Shown in pieces: positions 34,240-42,759 of a stretch of DNA of 42,759 bases. The stretch covers positions 1 to 42,759 of the forward strand of contig JABGZQ010000029.1 in assembly GCA_018674655.1 (NCBI GenBank), read 5' to 3'. A program made the position numbers and the translations under genes. The notes beneath the pieces were generated by a model, which saw only the letters and a list, made by a program, of their open reading frames with translations, was not told the DNA's origin and searched no databases. The stretch's first letter is position 1, and the number at the start of each line of letters is the position of its first letter. The stretch comes from Fidelibacterota bacterium (GTDB lineage Bacteria; Fidelibacterota; Marinisomatia; Marinisomatales; TCS55).

Positions 34240-35766
34240 ATGCGTGTAATTACTCGAGAACAAGCACAAAACTTAGATAGAATGGCAATGGGCGATTATG
34301 GCATCTCGGGAGAGGCTCTCATGGGGAATGCAGGTCTAAAACTGGCAGAATTCATCCGCTTAAATCTGGTAGATATTCATAGCCCCAAAATTGGAATTGT
34401 TTGTGGAAAAGGGAATAATGGTGGAGATGGATTTGCGGCGGGTGAACTACTACATCTATGGGGATTCAATGTTAAGATTTATGCTATGGTAGAGAAAAAT
34501 GCCATTGATGGGGATGCATTAATATATTCTGATCGGTGCCAGAAAAATGGGCTTCAAATATTTTACAACAATCATATTCCTTCAACAAAACCTAAATTCG
34601 ACCTCATGGTTGATGCTGTATTGGGTACAGGCTTTTCAGGAAGTGTTAGAGCAGATACGATACCATGGCTTGAATGGATAAATACGTGTAAACTCATCGT
34701 ATCAGCGGACATTCCTTCTGGTGTGGATGCCACAACGGGTACTGCTGATCCCCATGCTGTAAATGCCGATGATACCGTATCAATGGGATATTCAAAATTG
34801 GGTATGTCCATTGAACCGGGTAAAAGTTTTTCGGGTCACATTCATTCAGTAGATATTGGTTTTCCAGATATTATTAATGAATTAGATGGTCGATTATGGT
34901 CTGTGATTTCAGAGAAAGAAATTCGAGCGATTTTAAAGCCATTAGCGAAAACTACCCATAAGCACGTTCAAGGGAAGGTTTTATTTGTGGCAGGATCAAT
35001 TGGAATGACAGGCGCTGCATATATGACGACAATGGCAGCTTTGAGATGCGGTGTCGGTTTAACGATTACCTGTGCTCCCGCTTCTTTGAATTCTATTTAT
35101 GAAGCAAAGATTACCGAAGGGATGACGATACCTTGCCCTGACGAGGGGTCAGGTATTTTCACTCAACTGAATTATGACACAATTATGAATTGTGTTGATT
35201 GGTGTGATGTGGTTGCGATTGGACCTGGATTGGGACAGGATAATCGTACCCATGAATTGGTTGAGTCATTGATAAAAACAATTGAAAAGCCTATGGTAAT
35301 TGATGCCGATGGTTTAAGACCATTCTATAGAAATATAGAGTTATTTCAGAATATTAAATCAGATTTCGTTATTACACCTCATATTGGGGAACTAAGTCAA
35401 TTGATGGATATTCCTACTGAATTAATTCAAAAAGACCTTCCGGGTACGATTGAAAAAATTATGGCAAAATTACCTGGTATTTTGGTTGCAAAATTTGCAC
35501 CTTCTTTGGTTGCATGGCAAGGTCAAGGCGCTGTTAATTCTACCGGGAATCCAGGCCTAGCTACAGCTGGAACCGGTGATGTGTTAACTGGAATAATTGC
35601 TTCATTTATGGCTCAGGGGTTTGGTACTATCGAAGCAGCAAAATTGGGAATATTTATACATGGTAGGGCCGCAGACAAATGGACAGAAATGAATAGTCAG
35701 CGTGGAATGATTGCCAGTGACTTATTGAGTCAAATAGGAACGACTTTTCGAGATTATGAATCATAA
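34240..35766 (+). CDS. nnr: Bifunctional NAD(P)H-hydrate epimerase / ADP-dependent dehydratase
   Basis: 508 residues with two fused repair enzymes. The N-terminal half (about 1-215, YjeF_N) epimerises NAD(P)HX and shows GIVCGKGNNGGDGFAAGELL. The C-terminal half (about 230-505, ribokinase-like) dehydrates S-NAD(P)HX at the expense of ADP; it has the catalytic GTGD motif with D447 (TAGTGDVLTGIIASF) and VIDADGLRPF. Together they rescue damaged nicotinamide cofactors. The gene starts directly after the acpS stop, a neighbour pair common in bacteria, and overlaps the next gene by 11 bases. Confidence 0.96.
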   Translation: MRVITREQAQNLDRMAMGDYGISGEALMGNAGLKLAEFIRLNLVDIHSPKIGIVCGKGNNGGDGFAAGELLHLWGFNVKIYAMVEKNAIDGDALIYSDRCQKNGLQIFYNNHIPSTKPKFDLMVDAVLGTGFSGSVRADTIPWLEWINTCKLIVSADIPSGVDATTGTADPHAVNADDTVSMGYSKLGMSIEPGKSFSGHIHSVDIGFPDIINELDGRLWSVISEKEIRAILKPLAKTTHKHVQGKVLFVAGSIGMTGAAYMTTMAALRCGVGLTITCAPASLNSIYEAKITEGMTIPCPDEGSGIFTQLNYDTIMNCVDWCDVVAIGPGLGQDNRTHELVESLIKTIEKPMVIDADGLRPFYRNIELFQNIKSDFVITPHIGELSQLMDIPTELIQKDLPGTIEKIMAKLPGILVAKFAPSLVAWQGQGAVNSTGNPGLATAGTGDVLTGIIASFMAQGFGTIEAAKLGIFIHGRAADKWTEMNSQRGMIASDLLSQIGTTFRDYES

Positions 35767-36100
35767 AACATTTCGAATATTAATGGTGGCATATATGATC
35801 CTCATATTGAGTGTATCTAGTGTGCCTGCCCAGAGTATGCCAAAGACATGGTTGCTTAATTGGGATAAATTGATTCACCTTGTTGAATATTTTATTTTAG
35901 GCATTTTAGCCATGAAAAGTATGAATTCTATTTCTTATCGGACCCTATTGGTTGTGATTCCTCTTGGAATTGTATTTGGTGGTTTGGATGAATATCTTCA
36001 ATCATTTATTTCAGGTCGATTCTCAAGTGGATGGGATGTGTTAGCCGATACGATTGGGGTGAGTATTGGTTCATTACTTGTGTTAGGAAATAAAGAATGA
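35756..36100 (+). CDS. VanZ-like family membrane protein
   Basis: 114 residues with about four hydrophobic segments. The family pattern is clear: NWDKLIHLVEYFILGILA in the middle and DEYLQSFISGRFSSGWDVLA followed by DTIGVSIGSLL at the end. VanZ-like proteins are small inner-membrane proteins; VanZ itself gives low-level teicoplanin resistance, but most relatives have no known role and there are no van genes here. The start lies within nnr (11-base overlap) and the end overlaps recN by 4 bases. Confidence 0.88.
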   Translation: MNHKTFRILMVAYMILILSVSSVPAQSMPKTWLLNWDKLIHLVEYFILGILAMKSMNSISYRTLLVVIPLGIVFGGLDEYLQSFISGRFSSGWDVLADTIGVSIGSLLVLGNKE

Positions 36101-37752
36101 TTCAACGCCTATTTATCAAAAACTTTGCAATCATTAATGAGTTATCTCTACCATTGAAAAATGGACTGACAGTTATTACTGGAGAGACGGGAGCAGGGAA
36201 ATCAATTATTCTTAAATCTCTGGGGATTACCTTAGGTGCCAATGGAGATAAAATGGATGTCAGAAGCGGTGAAGGAAAAGCTATTGTTGAAGTTGAATTA
36301 ACAATAGATGGTCAAGAGACAATAATGAGAAGATTAATCAGTAAAGGAGGTCGAATTCGATCATTTATCGATGACGAACCAATCGCTGAGCAAATTTATC
36401 GAGATACTGTTTCAACGTTAGCAGATTTCCATGGACAGCATGAACAACAATACATTATGAATGCGGCGACACATATTGATTTTTTAGATAGGTTTTGTGA
36501 TTCAGATAATTTAGTTCAAACAATTCAGGCCACCTATTTGGATTTGGTTCAAACAATGAAAGAGTTAGATCTGTTGATTGAGAGACAAAAAGGAGCGGAG
36601 AACCAAAAAGAGTTGCTTCAATTTCAAATTCAGGAAATCCAGTCAATTGATCCACAAATTGATGAAGATATTAATCTGGGAAAAGAATTTAAACGATTAA
36701 ATCATGTTGAAGAATTGGTATCCACTGTTCAAAGATTAAATCAATCATTAACAGAGAATGATCATTCTATTTATCGCCAACTTGCGTCAGCAGTTAATGA
36801 ATTAAATCGATTATCAAAATATGACGATACTTTGAATCCGTATATGGAATCCATTCAACAAGCTTCGGTAACTATCCAGGATGCATCCAGTGATTTAATC
36901 CAACATATTGATTCATTAGAACTGGACCCAAGTCAGTTACAAGAAGTGGAAGAACGATTGCAAGCCATTGAAAGTTTAAAACGGAAATATGGTGGATCAA
37001 TTGAATTGGTTCAAAATTATATTCAGGAATCGAAAATAGAATTAGAGGAATTGTCTGGCATTGATATTTCTATTTCGAATTTGGAAGAAGAGAAAACCCA
37101 TTTAATTAATCGTTATCAAAAACTTGCGGATGAACTCAATTCTGTTCGAGATAAATATTCAACAAAAATCGCAACTGAAATTGAAGATGAAATGGTTCAA
37201 CTCAATATGCCGGGTGCAAAATTTGAAGTTAGAATGGATCAGAAATTTGAAAAAAGTAGCGCCATTATATTTGATGGTAATCCAGTAAGGTATGGATCAA
37301 AAGGTTATGATCAGGTTGAGTTTTTTCTCAGCGCCAATCCTGGGGAAGTACCAAAACCAATAACAAAAATTGCATCTGGCGGTGAAGTCTCCAGAATCAT
37401 GTTGGGAATTAAATCTGTTTTGAAGAAATATGATCCGGTTGAGACGTTAATATTTGATGAAATCGATTCAGGAATCTCTGGACAAGCAGCGGAGAAAGTG
37501 AGCGAAGCATTAGAAAAATTAAGTACGGATAAACAGGTTATCTGTATTACCCATTTACCGCAAATCGCTTCCAGAGCAGATCATCATTTATACATAGATA
37601 AAACAATGAAGGAAGATAAAACGTCAGTGAATGCCAGATACCTAAACCATGAAGAAAAATTAACAGCAATTGCAAAGTTATTTAGTGGTGATTCTGTGAC
37701 AAAAGAAGGAATAACTTCCGCTCAACAATTTATGGATCAAGCACGTGGATAA
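36097..37752 (+). CDS. recN: DNA repair protein RecN
   Basis: 551 residues, an SMC-like ATPase for double-strand break repair. The Walker A motif GETGAGKS is at residues 29-36, the coiled-coil arms lie around 150-200 and 270-345, and the C-terminal ATPase half has IASGGEVSRIMLGIKSVL and TLIFDEIDSGISGQAAEKV (signature and Walker B). Unlike an SMC protein the coils are short, as expected for RecN. The ATG overlaps the VanZ-like gene as ATGA and the end overlaps murA by 8 bases. No LexA-type box can be placed, because the gene has no own leader. Confidence 0.96.
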   Translation: MIQRLFIKNFAIINELSLPLKNGLTVITGETGAGKSIILKSLGITLGANGDKMDVRSGEGKAIVEVELTIDGQETIMRRLISKGGRIRSFIDDEPIAEQIYRDTVSTLADFHGQHEQQYIMNAATHIDFLDRFCDSDNLVQTIQATYLDLVQTMKELDLLIERQKGAENQKELLQFQIQEIQSIDPQIDEDINLGKEFKRLNHVEELVSTVQRLNQSLTENDHSIYRQLASAVNELNRLSKYDDTLNPYMESIQQASVTIQDASSDLIQHIDSLELDPSQLQEVEERLQAIESLKRKYGGSIELVQNYIQESKIELEELSGIDISISNLEEEKTHLINRYQKLADELNSVRDKYSTKIATEIEDEMVQLNMPGAKFEVRMDQKFEKSSAIIFDGNPVRYGSKGYDQVEFFLSANPGEVPKPITKIASGGEVSRIMLGIKSVLKKYDPVETLIFDEIDSGISGQAAEKVSEALEKLSTDKQVICITHLPQIASRADHHLYIDKTMKEDKTSVNARYLNHEEKLTAIAKLFSGDSVTKEGITSAQQFMDQARG

Positions 37753-38995
37753 ATTCATTATAAATGGCGGGAATAGTCTCAATGGTACCATTGAAATAGG
37801 CGGTGCTAAAAATGCAGTTTTACCACTAATGGCGGCTGCACTATTGGCCAATGGAAAATCTACACTCAGCCACGTACCCGATTTATCAGATACACGAACG
37901 ATGATCCGGTTATTAAATATAATTGGGGCAGAAACGGATTTTCATGAAGAATTATTAACAATTGATGCATCAAAAATAAATTCATTTGAAGCCCCATATG
38001 ATTTAGTAAAAACCATGCGTGCTTCTTTTTACGTTATGGGTCCATTATTAGCCCGATTTGGTGAGGCACGTGTTTCGCTCCCAGGTGGTTGTGCATGGGG
38101 ACCTCGACCGGTTGATTACCATTTAAAAGGATTTGAAAAACTTGGGGCAGAAATCATTTTGGAAGAAGGGTACATAATTGCCCGGGCGAAAAAATTAATA
38201 GGCGCGAAAATCCATTTTGAGATACCATCTGTAGGCGCTACTGGCAATATTGTTATGGCAGCTGTTTTAGCCAGTGGAATAACCCAAATCACCAATGCAG
38301 CACAGGAACCTCATATTGTGCAGTTATGTAATGTATTAAAAAAAATGGGTGCCGACATCGAAGGTGTTGGAACGCATGAGTTGACCATACATGGTGTAGA
38401 TTCCTTATCGCCTGTTGAAATCAAGATAATTCCCGACATGATTGAGGCTGGCACATTTCTAATGGCCGGTGCAATTTTAGGAAGAATTACCTTAACCAAT
38501 GTTTTCCCAGATCATTTATCTATCGTGTTGCAAAAGCTGGAACAGGCAGGATGTACAATTCATTCGGGGGACGAGACGATTTCAATTGAAAAAACCGATC
38601 GTTTAAAAGCCGTTGATATGATGACTGATGTGCATCCCGGATTCCCAACCGATCTACAGGCACAGTGGATTGCACTCATGTCTACTGCGACAGGTTCAAG
38701 TATTATTACGGATACCATTTATCATGATCGATTCTCCCATGTGCCAGAGTTGAACCGGCTTGGTGCGAATATATCTATGGAAAATAACGTGGCCATTGTT
38801 CGTGGTGTTGATAAATTAAAGGGAGCACAAGTTATGTCTACAGATATTCGAGCGAGTGCTTCATTGGTGATTGCTGCGTTAATGGCCGATGGTCAATCTG
38901 TCATTAGTCGTGTTTATCACATTGACAGGGGTTATGAAAAAATTGAAGAAAAATTTAGTGCCCTGGGTGCTGATATTCGGCGTGAAAGTAATTAA
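37745..38995 (+). CDS. murA: UDP-N-acetylglucosamine 1-carboxyvinyltransferase
   Basis: 416 residues. MurA adds enolpyruvate from PEP to UDP-GlcNAc, the first committed step of peptidoglycan synthesis. K22-N23 (GGAKNAVLP) bind substrate, and the catalytic Cys is C116 in the loop LPGGCAWGPRPVDYHL, the form that fosfomycin alkylates. DMIEAGTFLMAGAI and DIRASASLVIAALMA are typical. The start is GTG 37745, 8 bases inside recN; it gives the normal N-terminus (DKFIINGGNSLNGTIEI). It closes the acpS-nnr-vanZ-recN-murA run. Confidence 0.97.
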   Translation: MDKFIINGGNSLNGTIEIGGAKNAVLPLMAAALLANGKSTLSHVPDLSDTRTMIRLLNIIGAETDFHEELLTIDASKINSFEAPYDLVKTMRASFYVMGPLLARFGEARVSLPGGCAWGPRPVDYHLKGFEKLGAEIILEEGYIIARAKKLIGAKIHFEIPSVGATGNIVMAAVLASGITQITNAAQEPHIVQLCNVLKKMGADIEGVGTHELTIHGVDSLSPVEIKIIPDMIEAGTFLMAGAILGRITLTNVFPDHLSIVLQKLEQAGCTIHSGDETISIEKTDRLKAVDMMTDVHPGFPTDLQAQWIALMSTATGSSIITDTIYHDRFSHVPELNRLGANISMENNVAIVRGVDKLKGAQVMSTDIRASASLVIAALMADGQSVISRVYHIDRGYEKIEEKFSALGADIRRESN

Positions 38996-39060
38996 AGAAA
39001 GAATGGGAATCCTTTGAATATTATACTTAAAATTCAAACTTTTACCGGAAAGGAAAAATT

Positions 39061-40407
39061 ATGCGCATAGTCATTATCGGCGTGGGTGAAGTTGGTTTTC
39101 ACGTAGCCAAAGCATTGAGTCAAGAAGATCACGATATAACTGTGGTGGATGTGGACCCTGTAAAATGTAAACGCGCTTCAGAAAATCTCGATGTCATCGT
39201 CGTAGAAGGAAATGGTGCCAGCCCTCGAAATTTATCTGAAGCCAATGTTCAGGAGGCTGATTACGTTTTATGCTTAACACGGGTGGATGAAGTCAATTTA
39301 ATTGCATCTCAACAAGCGCATGAACTGGGCGCAAAAAAGATTATAGCCCGATTAAGAAATCAGCAATACACCACTCGAGATTCTATAATAAAACCGGAAA
39401 AATTTGGAATTGATCTTGTTATACACCCAGAAAAAGAAGCTTGTCGAGAAATAGTGCGATTGGTTCGCCATTCTTATGCAACCCAAGCTATGGATTTTGA
39501 AGGTGGACGTATGCAGATGATCGGCATTCGATTGGAAAATAATAGTCCAATTATCGGAAACACCGTCAAGGCGTTTTGTGAGTCAGAAAAGGATTACAAA
39601 TTTGGAATAATAACTGTTTTGAGAGATTCCGATTCCCATGTACCATGGGCTGATTTTGAATTCAAAGAATGTGATACTGTTTATTTTATCGTGAAGACAG
39701 AAAGACTTGAATCGCTCATGAAATTAGTTGGAAAGGAAGCGACGCAAACCAATTCAATAATAATATTAGGTGGTAGTAAAATTGGTAGAAGTGTAGCTGA
39801 AGAGCTAGAAAATGAGATAAGTGTTAGAATGATTGAAGAGCGTAGAGATAAGGCTGAATGGCTTGCAGCTAATTTAAAAAACACAATGGTACTTTATGGC
39901 GATGGGACGGATGTGGAAATCTTAAAAGCAGAAAATATTCAAGATGCTGACAGTTTTATTGCTGTGACTGAAAGTGAGCAAACAAATTTACTTTCTGGAA
40001 TGCTGGCCCACCATTTAGGCGTTAAACAAACTGTAATTCATGTAAGTACAACGGAGTATATGCCCATTGTTCAAGAAATTGGCGTGGGTGCTGTTTTAAG
40101 CAAAAATATGTCAACTGTAAATTCGATTTTACGATTTATTACTAGTGATCAAACAGAGACATCCGTTACTACATTCGATGAAATTGATGTAGATGTTATC
40201 GAATTTAATCCTGAACCAGGAAGTAAGGTAACAAAGGCGCCCTTAGAAGATTTAAAATTTCCCATAGATAGTATTGTGGGTGTCATTAACCATCATGGTC
40301 ACCTATCCATTGCACGAGGATCTTCCCAGTTAACAGAGGAAGATACGGTTTTGGTGTTCGCAAAATCAAAGGTAATACCAAAATTAAGAAAGCTTTTTGA
40401 GGTCTAA
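39061..40407 (+). CDS. trkA: Trk potassium uptake system regulatory protein TrkA
   Basis: 448 residues, with two RCK modules each made of an NAD-binding TrkA_N and a TrkA_C domain. The first Rossmann motif is GVGEVG at residues 7-12, with acidic VVDVD ending the second strand; the second is GGSKIG at 237-242. TrkA gates the TrkH channel on the cytoplasmic face in response to nucleotides. The ATG follows AAAGGA. The gene overlaps trkH by one base (TAATG), so both subunits are co-translated. A 65-base gap after murA could hold a promoter. Confidence 0.97.
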   Translation: MRIVIIGVGEVGFHVAKALSQEDHDITVVDVDPVKCKRASENLDVIVVEGNGASPRNLSEANVQEADYVLCLTRVDEVNLIASQQAHELGAKKIIARLRNQQYTTRDSIIKPEKFGIDLVIHPEKEACREIVRLVRHSYATQAMDFEGGRMQMIGIRLENNSPIIGNTVKAFCESEKDYKFGIITVLRDSDSHVPWADFEFKECDTVYFIVKTERLESLMKLVGKEATQTNSIIILGGSKIGRSVAEELENEISVRMIEERRDKAEWLAANLKNTMVLYGDGTDVEILKAENIQDADSFIAVTESEQTNLLSGMLAHHLGVKQTVIHVSTTEYMPIVQEIGVGAVLSKNMSTVNSILRFITSDQTETSVTTFDEIDVDVIEFNPEPGSKVTKAPLEDLKFPIDSIVGVINHHGHLSIARGSSQLTEEDTVLVFAKSKVIPKLRKLFEV

Positions 40408-41876
40408 TGAACTCTAAAACAATTTTAAATATACTGGCAGCCATGCTCGTACTGACTGGGTTAAGTATGGTTGTCCCAGCACTCATTGCTTGGGGGTATA
40501 ATGAACCCGATTTGGTTGGGCATTTACGATCAATGGTGATTTGTATATTTATTGGGTTGCCGGTTTGGGTATTTACACGAAAAAATCGATCTCTAAATAG
40601 TAAAGATGGATTTGCTATTGTTACTTTAGCTTGGATATTGGTTGCACTGGCCGGTGCATTGCCATTTTACCTTTCCGGTGCCATTCCAAACTTTACTGAT
40701 GCCTGGTTTGAATCTATGTCTGGTGTTACGACCACAGGCGCGTCAATTATTGGAAACCCTCAAACACTCCCGAACCTTCCCAATGGTATAGAAAGTTTGC
40801 CACGCGGTATTTTGTATTGGCGATCCTTTATCCAATGGATTGGTGGTATGGGAATAATTGTGTTTACTATTGCCATTTTACCCTTACTCGGGGTGGGGGG
40901 TGTTCAGTTATTCAAAGCGGAAGTTCCCGGACCCGTCGCAGATAAAATTCGTCCTCGCGTAAAAGAGACTGCCAAAATATTGTGGATGGTATATGTAGGC
41001 TTAACGGCAGTAGAAGCCATATTATTAAGTATTAGTGGCATGTCTGGGTTTGACGCGATCTGTCATGCCTTTACCACCATGCCCACTGGAGGTTTCAGTA
41101 CACAAAATGCCAGTATCGCAGCATATGGAAACCCTGCTATTCAATATATTATTATATTATTTATGTTTATTGCTGGTGTGAATTTTACTCTTCATTTTCG
41201 ATCTCTCACAGGAAATCTGAAGTTCTGTTTAAAAGATCCAGAATTTTTAGCCTATCTTGGGATTATTGTCATGGCTACCTTATTTATATTCTTAAATGTT
41301 GCATCTGCACAGGGAGAATGGACTCATGATAATTTTTTAGCATCGTTATTCAATAGTGTTTCAATTTTAACCACCACGGGATACGGTTCTGCTGATTATG
41401 AGATTTGGCCATATTTTAGTCAGTATTTAATTTTGATACTCATGTTTATAGGTGGAATGGGCGGGTCCACAGGTGGCGGTATGAAAGTGGCTCGAATAAT
41501 CTTATTGGTTAAATATGCCGCTACGGAAACAAGGCGCATGTTGCATTCTCGTGCTGTCATACCCATACGAATTGGTGATCGCTATATTGGTGAGGATGTT
41601 GTGAGAAATACATTGGGGTTCTTTTTATTTTACATGTCCATATTTGGGCTTACAGCATTGGTATTAACCACATTGAATTTAGATTTTGAATCGGCCATCG
41701 GCGCCGCTGCCTCTGCCATCGGAAATATTGGTCCTGGGTTAGGTGAATTTGGCCCCACAGATAATTATGCATTACTTCACCCGATTGGTAAATGGATGCT
41801 TACGTTTTGTATGCTTTTGGGTCGGTTGGAAATATTTACGATTATGGTTTTATTCAGTCGTACTTTTTGGAAATAG
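40407..41876 (+). CDS. trkH: Trk potassium uptake system membrane subunit TrkH
   Basis: 489 residues, a K+ translocating membrane protein with four pore-loop repeats. The four filter segments are visible in order: SGVTTTGAS, TMPTGGFST, SILTTTGYGSA and AIGNIGPG, each with its selectivity glycine. It also has the intracellular gate-type GGMGGSTGGGMKV. It works with TrkA encoded just upstream in osmotic and ionic balance. It could equally be named trkG; the two families overlap. The next gene starts 12 bases later with its own AAAGGGA. Confidence 0.95.
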   Translation: MNSKTILNILAAMLVLTGLSMVVPALIAWGYNEPDLVGHLRSMVICIFIGLPVWVFTRKNRSLNSKDGFAIVTLAWILVALAGALPFYLSGAIPNFTDAWFESMSGVTTTGASIIGNPQTLPNLPNGIESLPRGILYWRSFIQWIGGMGIIVFTIAILPLLGVGGVQLFKAEVPGPVADKIRPRVKETAKILWMVYVGLTAVEAILLSISGMSGFDAICHAFTTMPTGGFSTQNASIAAYGNPAIQYIIILFMFIAGVNFTLHFRSLTGNLKFCLKDPEFLAYLGIIVMATLFIFLNVASAQGEWTHDNFLASLFNSVSILTTTGYGSADYEIWPYFSQYLILILMFIGGMGGSTGGGMKVARIILLVKYAATETRRMLHSRAVIPIRIGDRYIGEDVVRNTLGFFLFYMSIFGLTALVLTTLNLDFESAIGAAASAIGNIGPGLGEFGPTDNYALLHPIGKWMLTFCMLLGRLEIFTIMVLFSRTFWK

Positions 41877-41888
41877 CAAAGGGAATTT

Positions 41889-42668
41889 ATGTCCTATATA
41901 TTAACTGATATATCTAAACAAATAGCTGTATTAACCATTAGTCGACCTGATGCCCTAAATGCAATAAATAATGAGGTAATAAAAGATTTATCTACAGCGA
42001 TTAAATCATGTATTGATAATAATAATGTTGGTGTAATAATTCTAACTGGATCTGGGGATAAAGCATTTGTGGCTGGTGCAGATATTAAAAGAATGCAAGC
42101 CCTTGGCCCAAAGGATGCCTACGAATTTGGCAAAACGGGTCAGCAAATGACAGTACTGATCGAAAATTCACCAAAACCGATTATTGCTGCTGTGAATGGG
42201 TTTGCCCTTGGCGGAGGATGTGAAATTAGCATGGCGTGTCATATCCGCGTTGCCAGTGAAACGGCAGTCTTTGGGCAACCAGAAGTATTGTTGGGGATTC
42301 TTCCCGGCTGGGGTGGGACACAGCGATTACCCCGATTGGTTGGGACTGGTATTGCCAATGAAATTATTACAACGGGTCGAATGATAAATGCGTCAGAGGC
42401 GAAATCAATCGGTTTAGTGAATCATGTAGTTCCGTCGAACGAATTGATGAATAAATGTACAGAAATTGGGGATCAGATTCTTAAAAATGGTCCAAATGCC
42501 ATTGCCCACTCTCTGGAATGTATTCGTAGAGGTATCGGGACTACAATCGAAGCGGGATTGAAAATTGAAGTGAATAAATTCAGTAATTTATTCGGCACGG
42601 ATGAAGCCAATGAAGGACTCAGTGCATTTGTAGAAAAACGAAAACCCAATTTTAGAGGAACTAAATGA
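41889..42668 (+). CDS. Enoyl-CoA hydratase (crotonase family)
   Basis: 259 residues. The crotonase oxyanion-hole and active-site stretches are AFVAGADIKRM (about residues 58-68), NGFALGGGCEISMACHIRVA and FGQPEVLLGILPGWGGTQRL. Both catalytic glutamates of true hydratases appear present, the one in QPEV and the one in IANEIITTG, so it should hydrate trans-2-enoyl-CoA (for example crotonyl-CoA). Its physiological pathway, fatty-acid beta-oxidation or butanoate metabolism, is not shown by the neighbours, which are ion transporters. The stop overlaps the next start as ATGA. Confidence 0.93.
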   Translation: MSYILTDISKQIAVLTISRPDALNAINNEVIKDLSTAIKSCIDNNNVGVIILTGSGDKAFVAGADIKRMQALGPKDAYEFGKTGQQMTVLIENSPKPIIAAVNGFALGGGCEISMACHIRVASETAVFGQPEVLLGILPGWGGTQRLPRLVGTGIANEIITTGRMINASEAKSIGLVNHVVPSNELMNKCTEIGDQILKNGPNAIAHSLECIRRGIGTTIEAGLKIEVNKFSNLFGTDEANEGLSAFVEKRKPNFRGTK

Positions 42669-42759
42669 CATCAAAGCATAAAACTCCCTCGATGGTCGAT
42701 GCCTTAATTCCGATTATTTCTTTGATCATTATGTTGGCTTTATCCGTTTATCTGTACGG
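42665..42759 (+). CDS. Membrane transporter N-terminus, probable NhaC-type Na+/H+ antiporter (partial)
   Basis: The window ends after 31 codons. They read a short polar start, then PSMVDALIPIISLIIMLALS, then VYLY, a first membrane helix that resembles the N-terminus of NhaC-family antiporters. The start overlaps the enoyl-CoA hydratase stop (ATGA). The identification rests on one helix only and could be another transporter; the place after trkA-trkH would suit an ion transporter. Confidence 0.45.
   Translation, partial: MTSKHKTPSMVDALIPIISLIIMLALSVYLY

Overview
The window is one contiguous, gene-dense bacterial chromosome segment that is moderately AT-rich. It opens in the last 45 codons of tuf and runs through an uninterrupted str/S10-spc-alpha ribosomal supercluster (rpsJ to rplQ, 149-14198). 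secY is followed directly by map-infA-rpmJ with no adk between them, S14 and L36 are the zinc-binding forms, and several genes use GTG or TTG starts. This layout fits the FCB side of the bacterial tree. The DUF92 fusion, the two-receiver ATP-grasp protein and the salt-type transporters make me think of a marine Marinimicrobia (SAR406)-like organism. That placement is inference; no rRNA is present to confirm it.

Region by region. (1) 1-14198: tuf end, 29 ribosomal protein genes, secY, map, infA and rpoA, all on + and mostly overlapping or nearly touching. (2) 14198-15379: a secreted GHL10 glycoside-hydrolase-like protein whose signal-peptide codons contain the intrinsic terminator of the ribosomal operon. 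(3) 15619-18510: hutU-hutI, two middle steps of histidine degradation. (4) 18570-19280: two small unrecognised envelope genes, closed by a strong bidirectional terminator. (5) 19369-23719, minus strand: a membrane protein fusing a phytol/dolichol-kinase-like domain to a DUF92 (VTE6-like) domain, and upstream of it a two-domain M16 lipoprotein peptidase. (6) 23720-24182: a sparse stretch with dyads, a short tandem repeat, a probable gene remnant, and tRNA-Met(CAU) with its terminator on minus. (7) 24338-25675: NADP-type glutamate dehydrogenase, convergent with (8) 25697-28684, minus: a 995-aa protein with two receiver-like domains fused to a PEP/pyruvate-dikinase-type ATP-grasp domain, lacking the usual phospho-His and PEP domains. 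(9) 28753-31834: comF, pgk, tpiA, secG and tRNA-Leu(GAG). (10) 31867-33884: a periplasmic TPR protein and a HAD phosphatase. (11) about 33892-38995: acpS, nnr, vanZ-like, recN and murA, tightly overlapping. (12) 39061 to the end: trkA-trkH K+ uptake, an enoyl-CoA hydratase and the first 31 codons of a probable NhaC-type antiporter.

Most genes are housekeeping. The best candidates for something undescribed are the receiver/receiver/ATP-grasp protein, the terminator embedded in a translated signal peptide (which could make read-through depend on translation), the phytol-kinase/phytyl-phosphate-kinase-like fusion, and an acpS whose essential N-terminal Asp lies upstream of every ordinary start codon.
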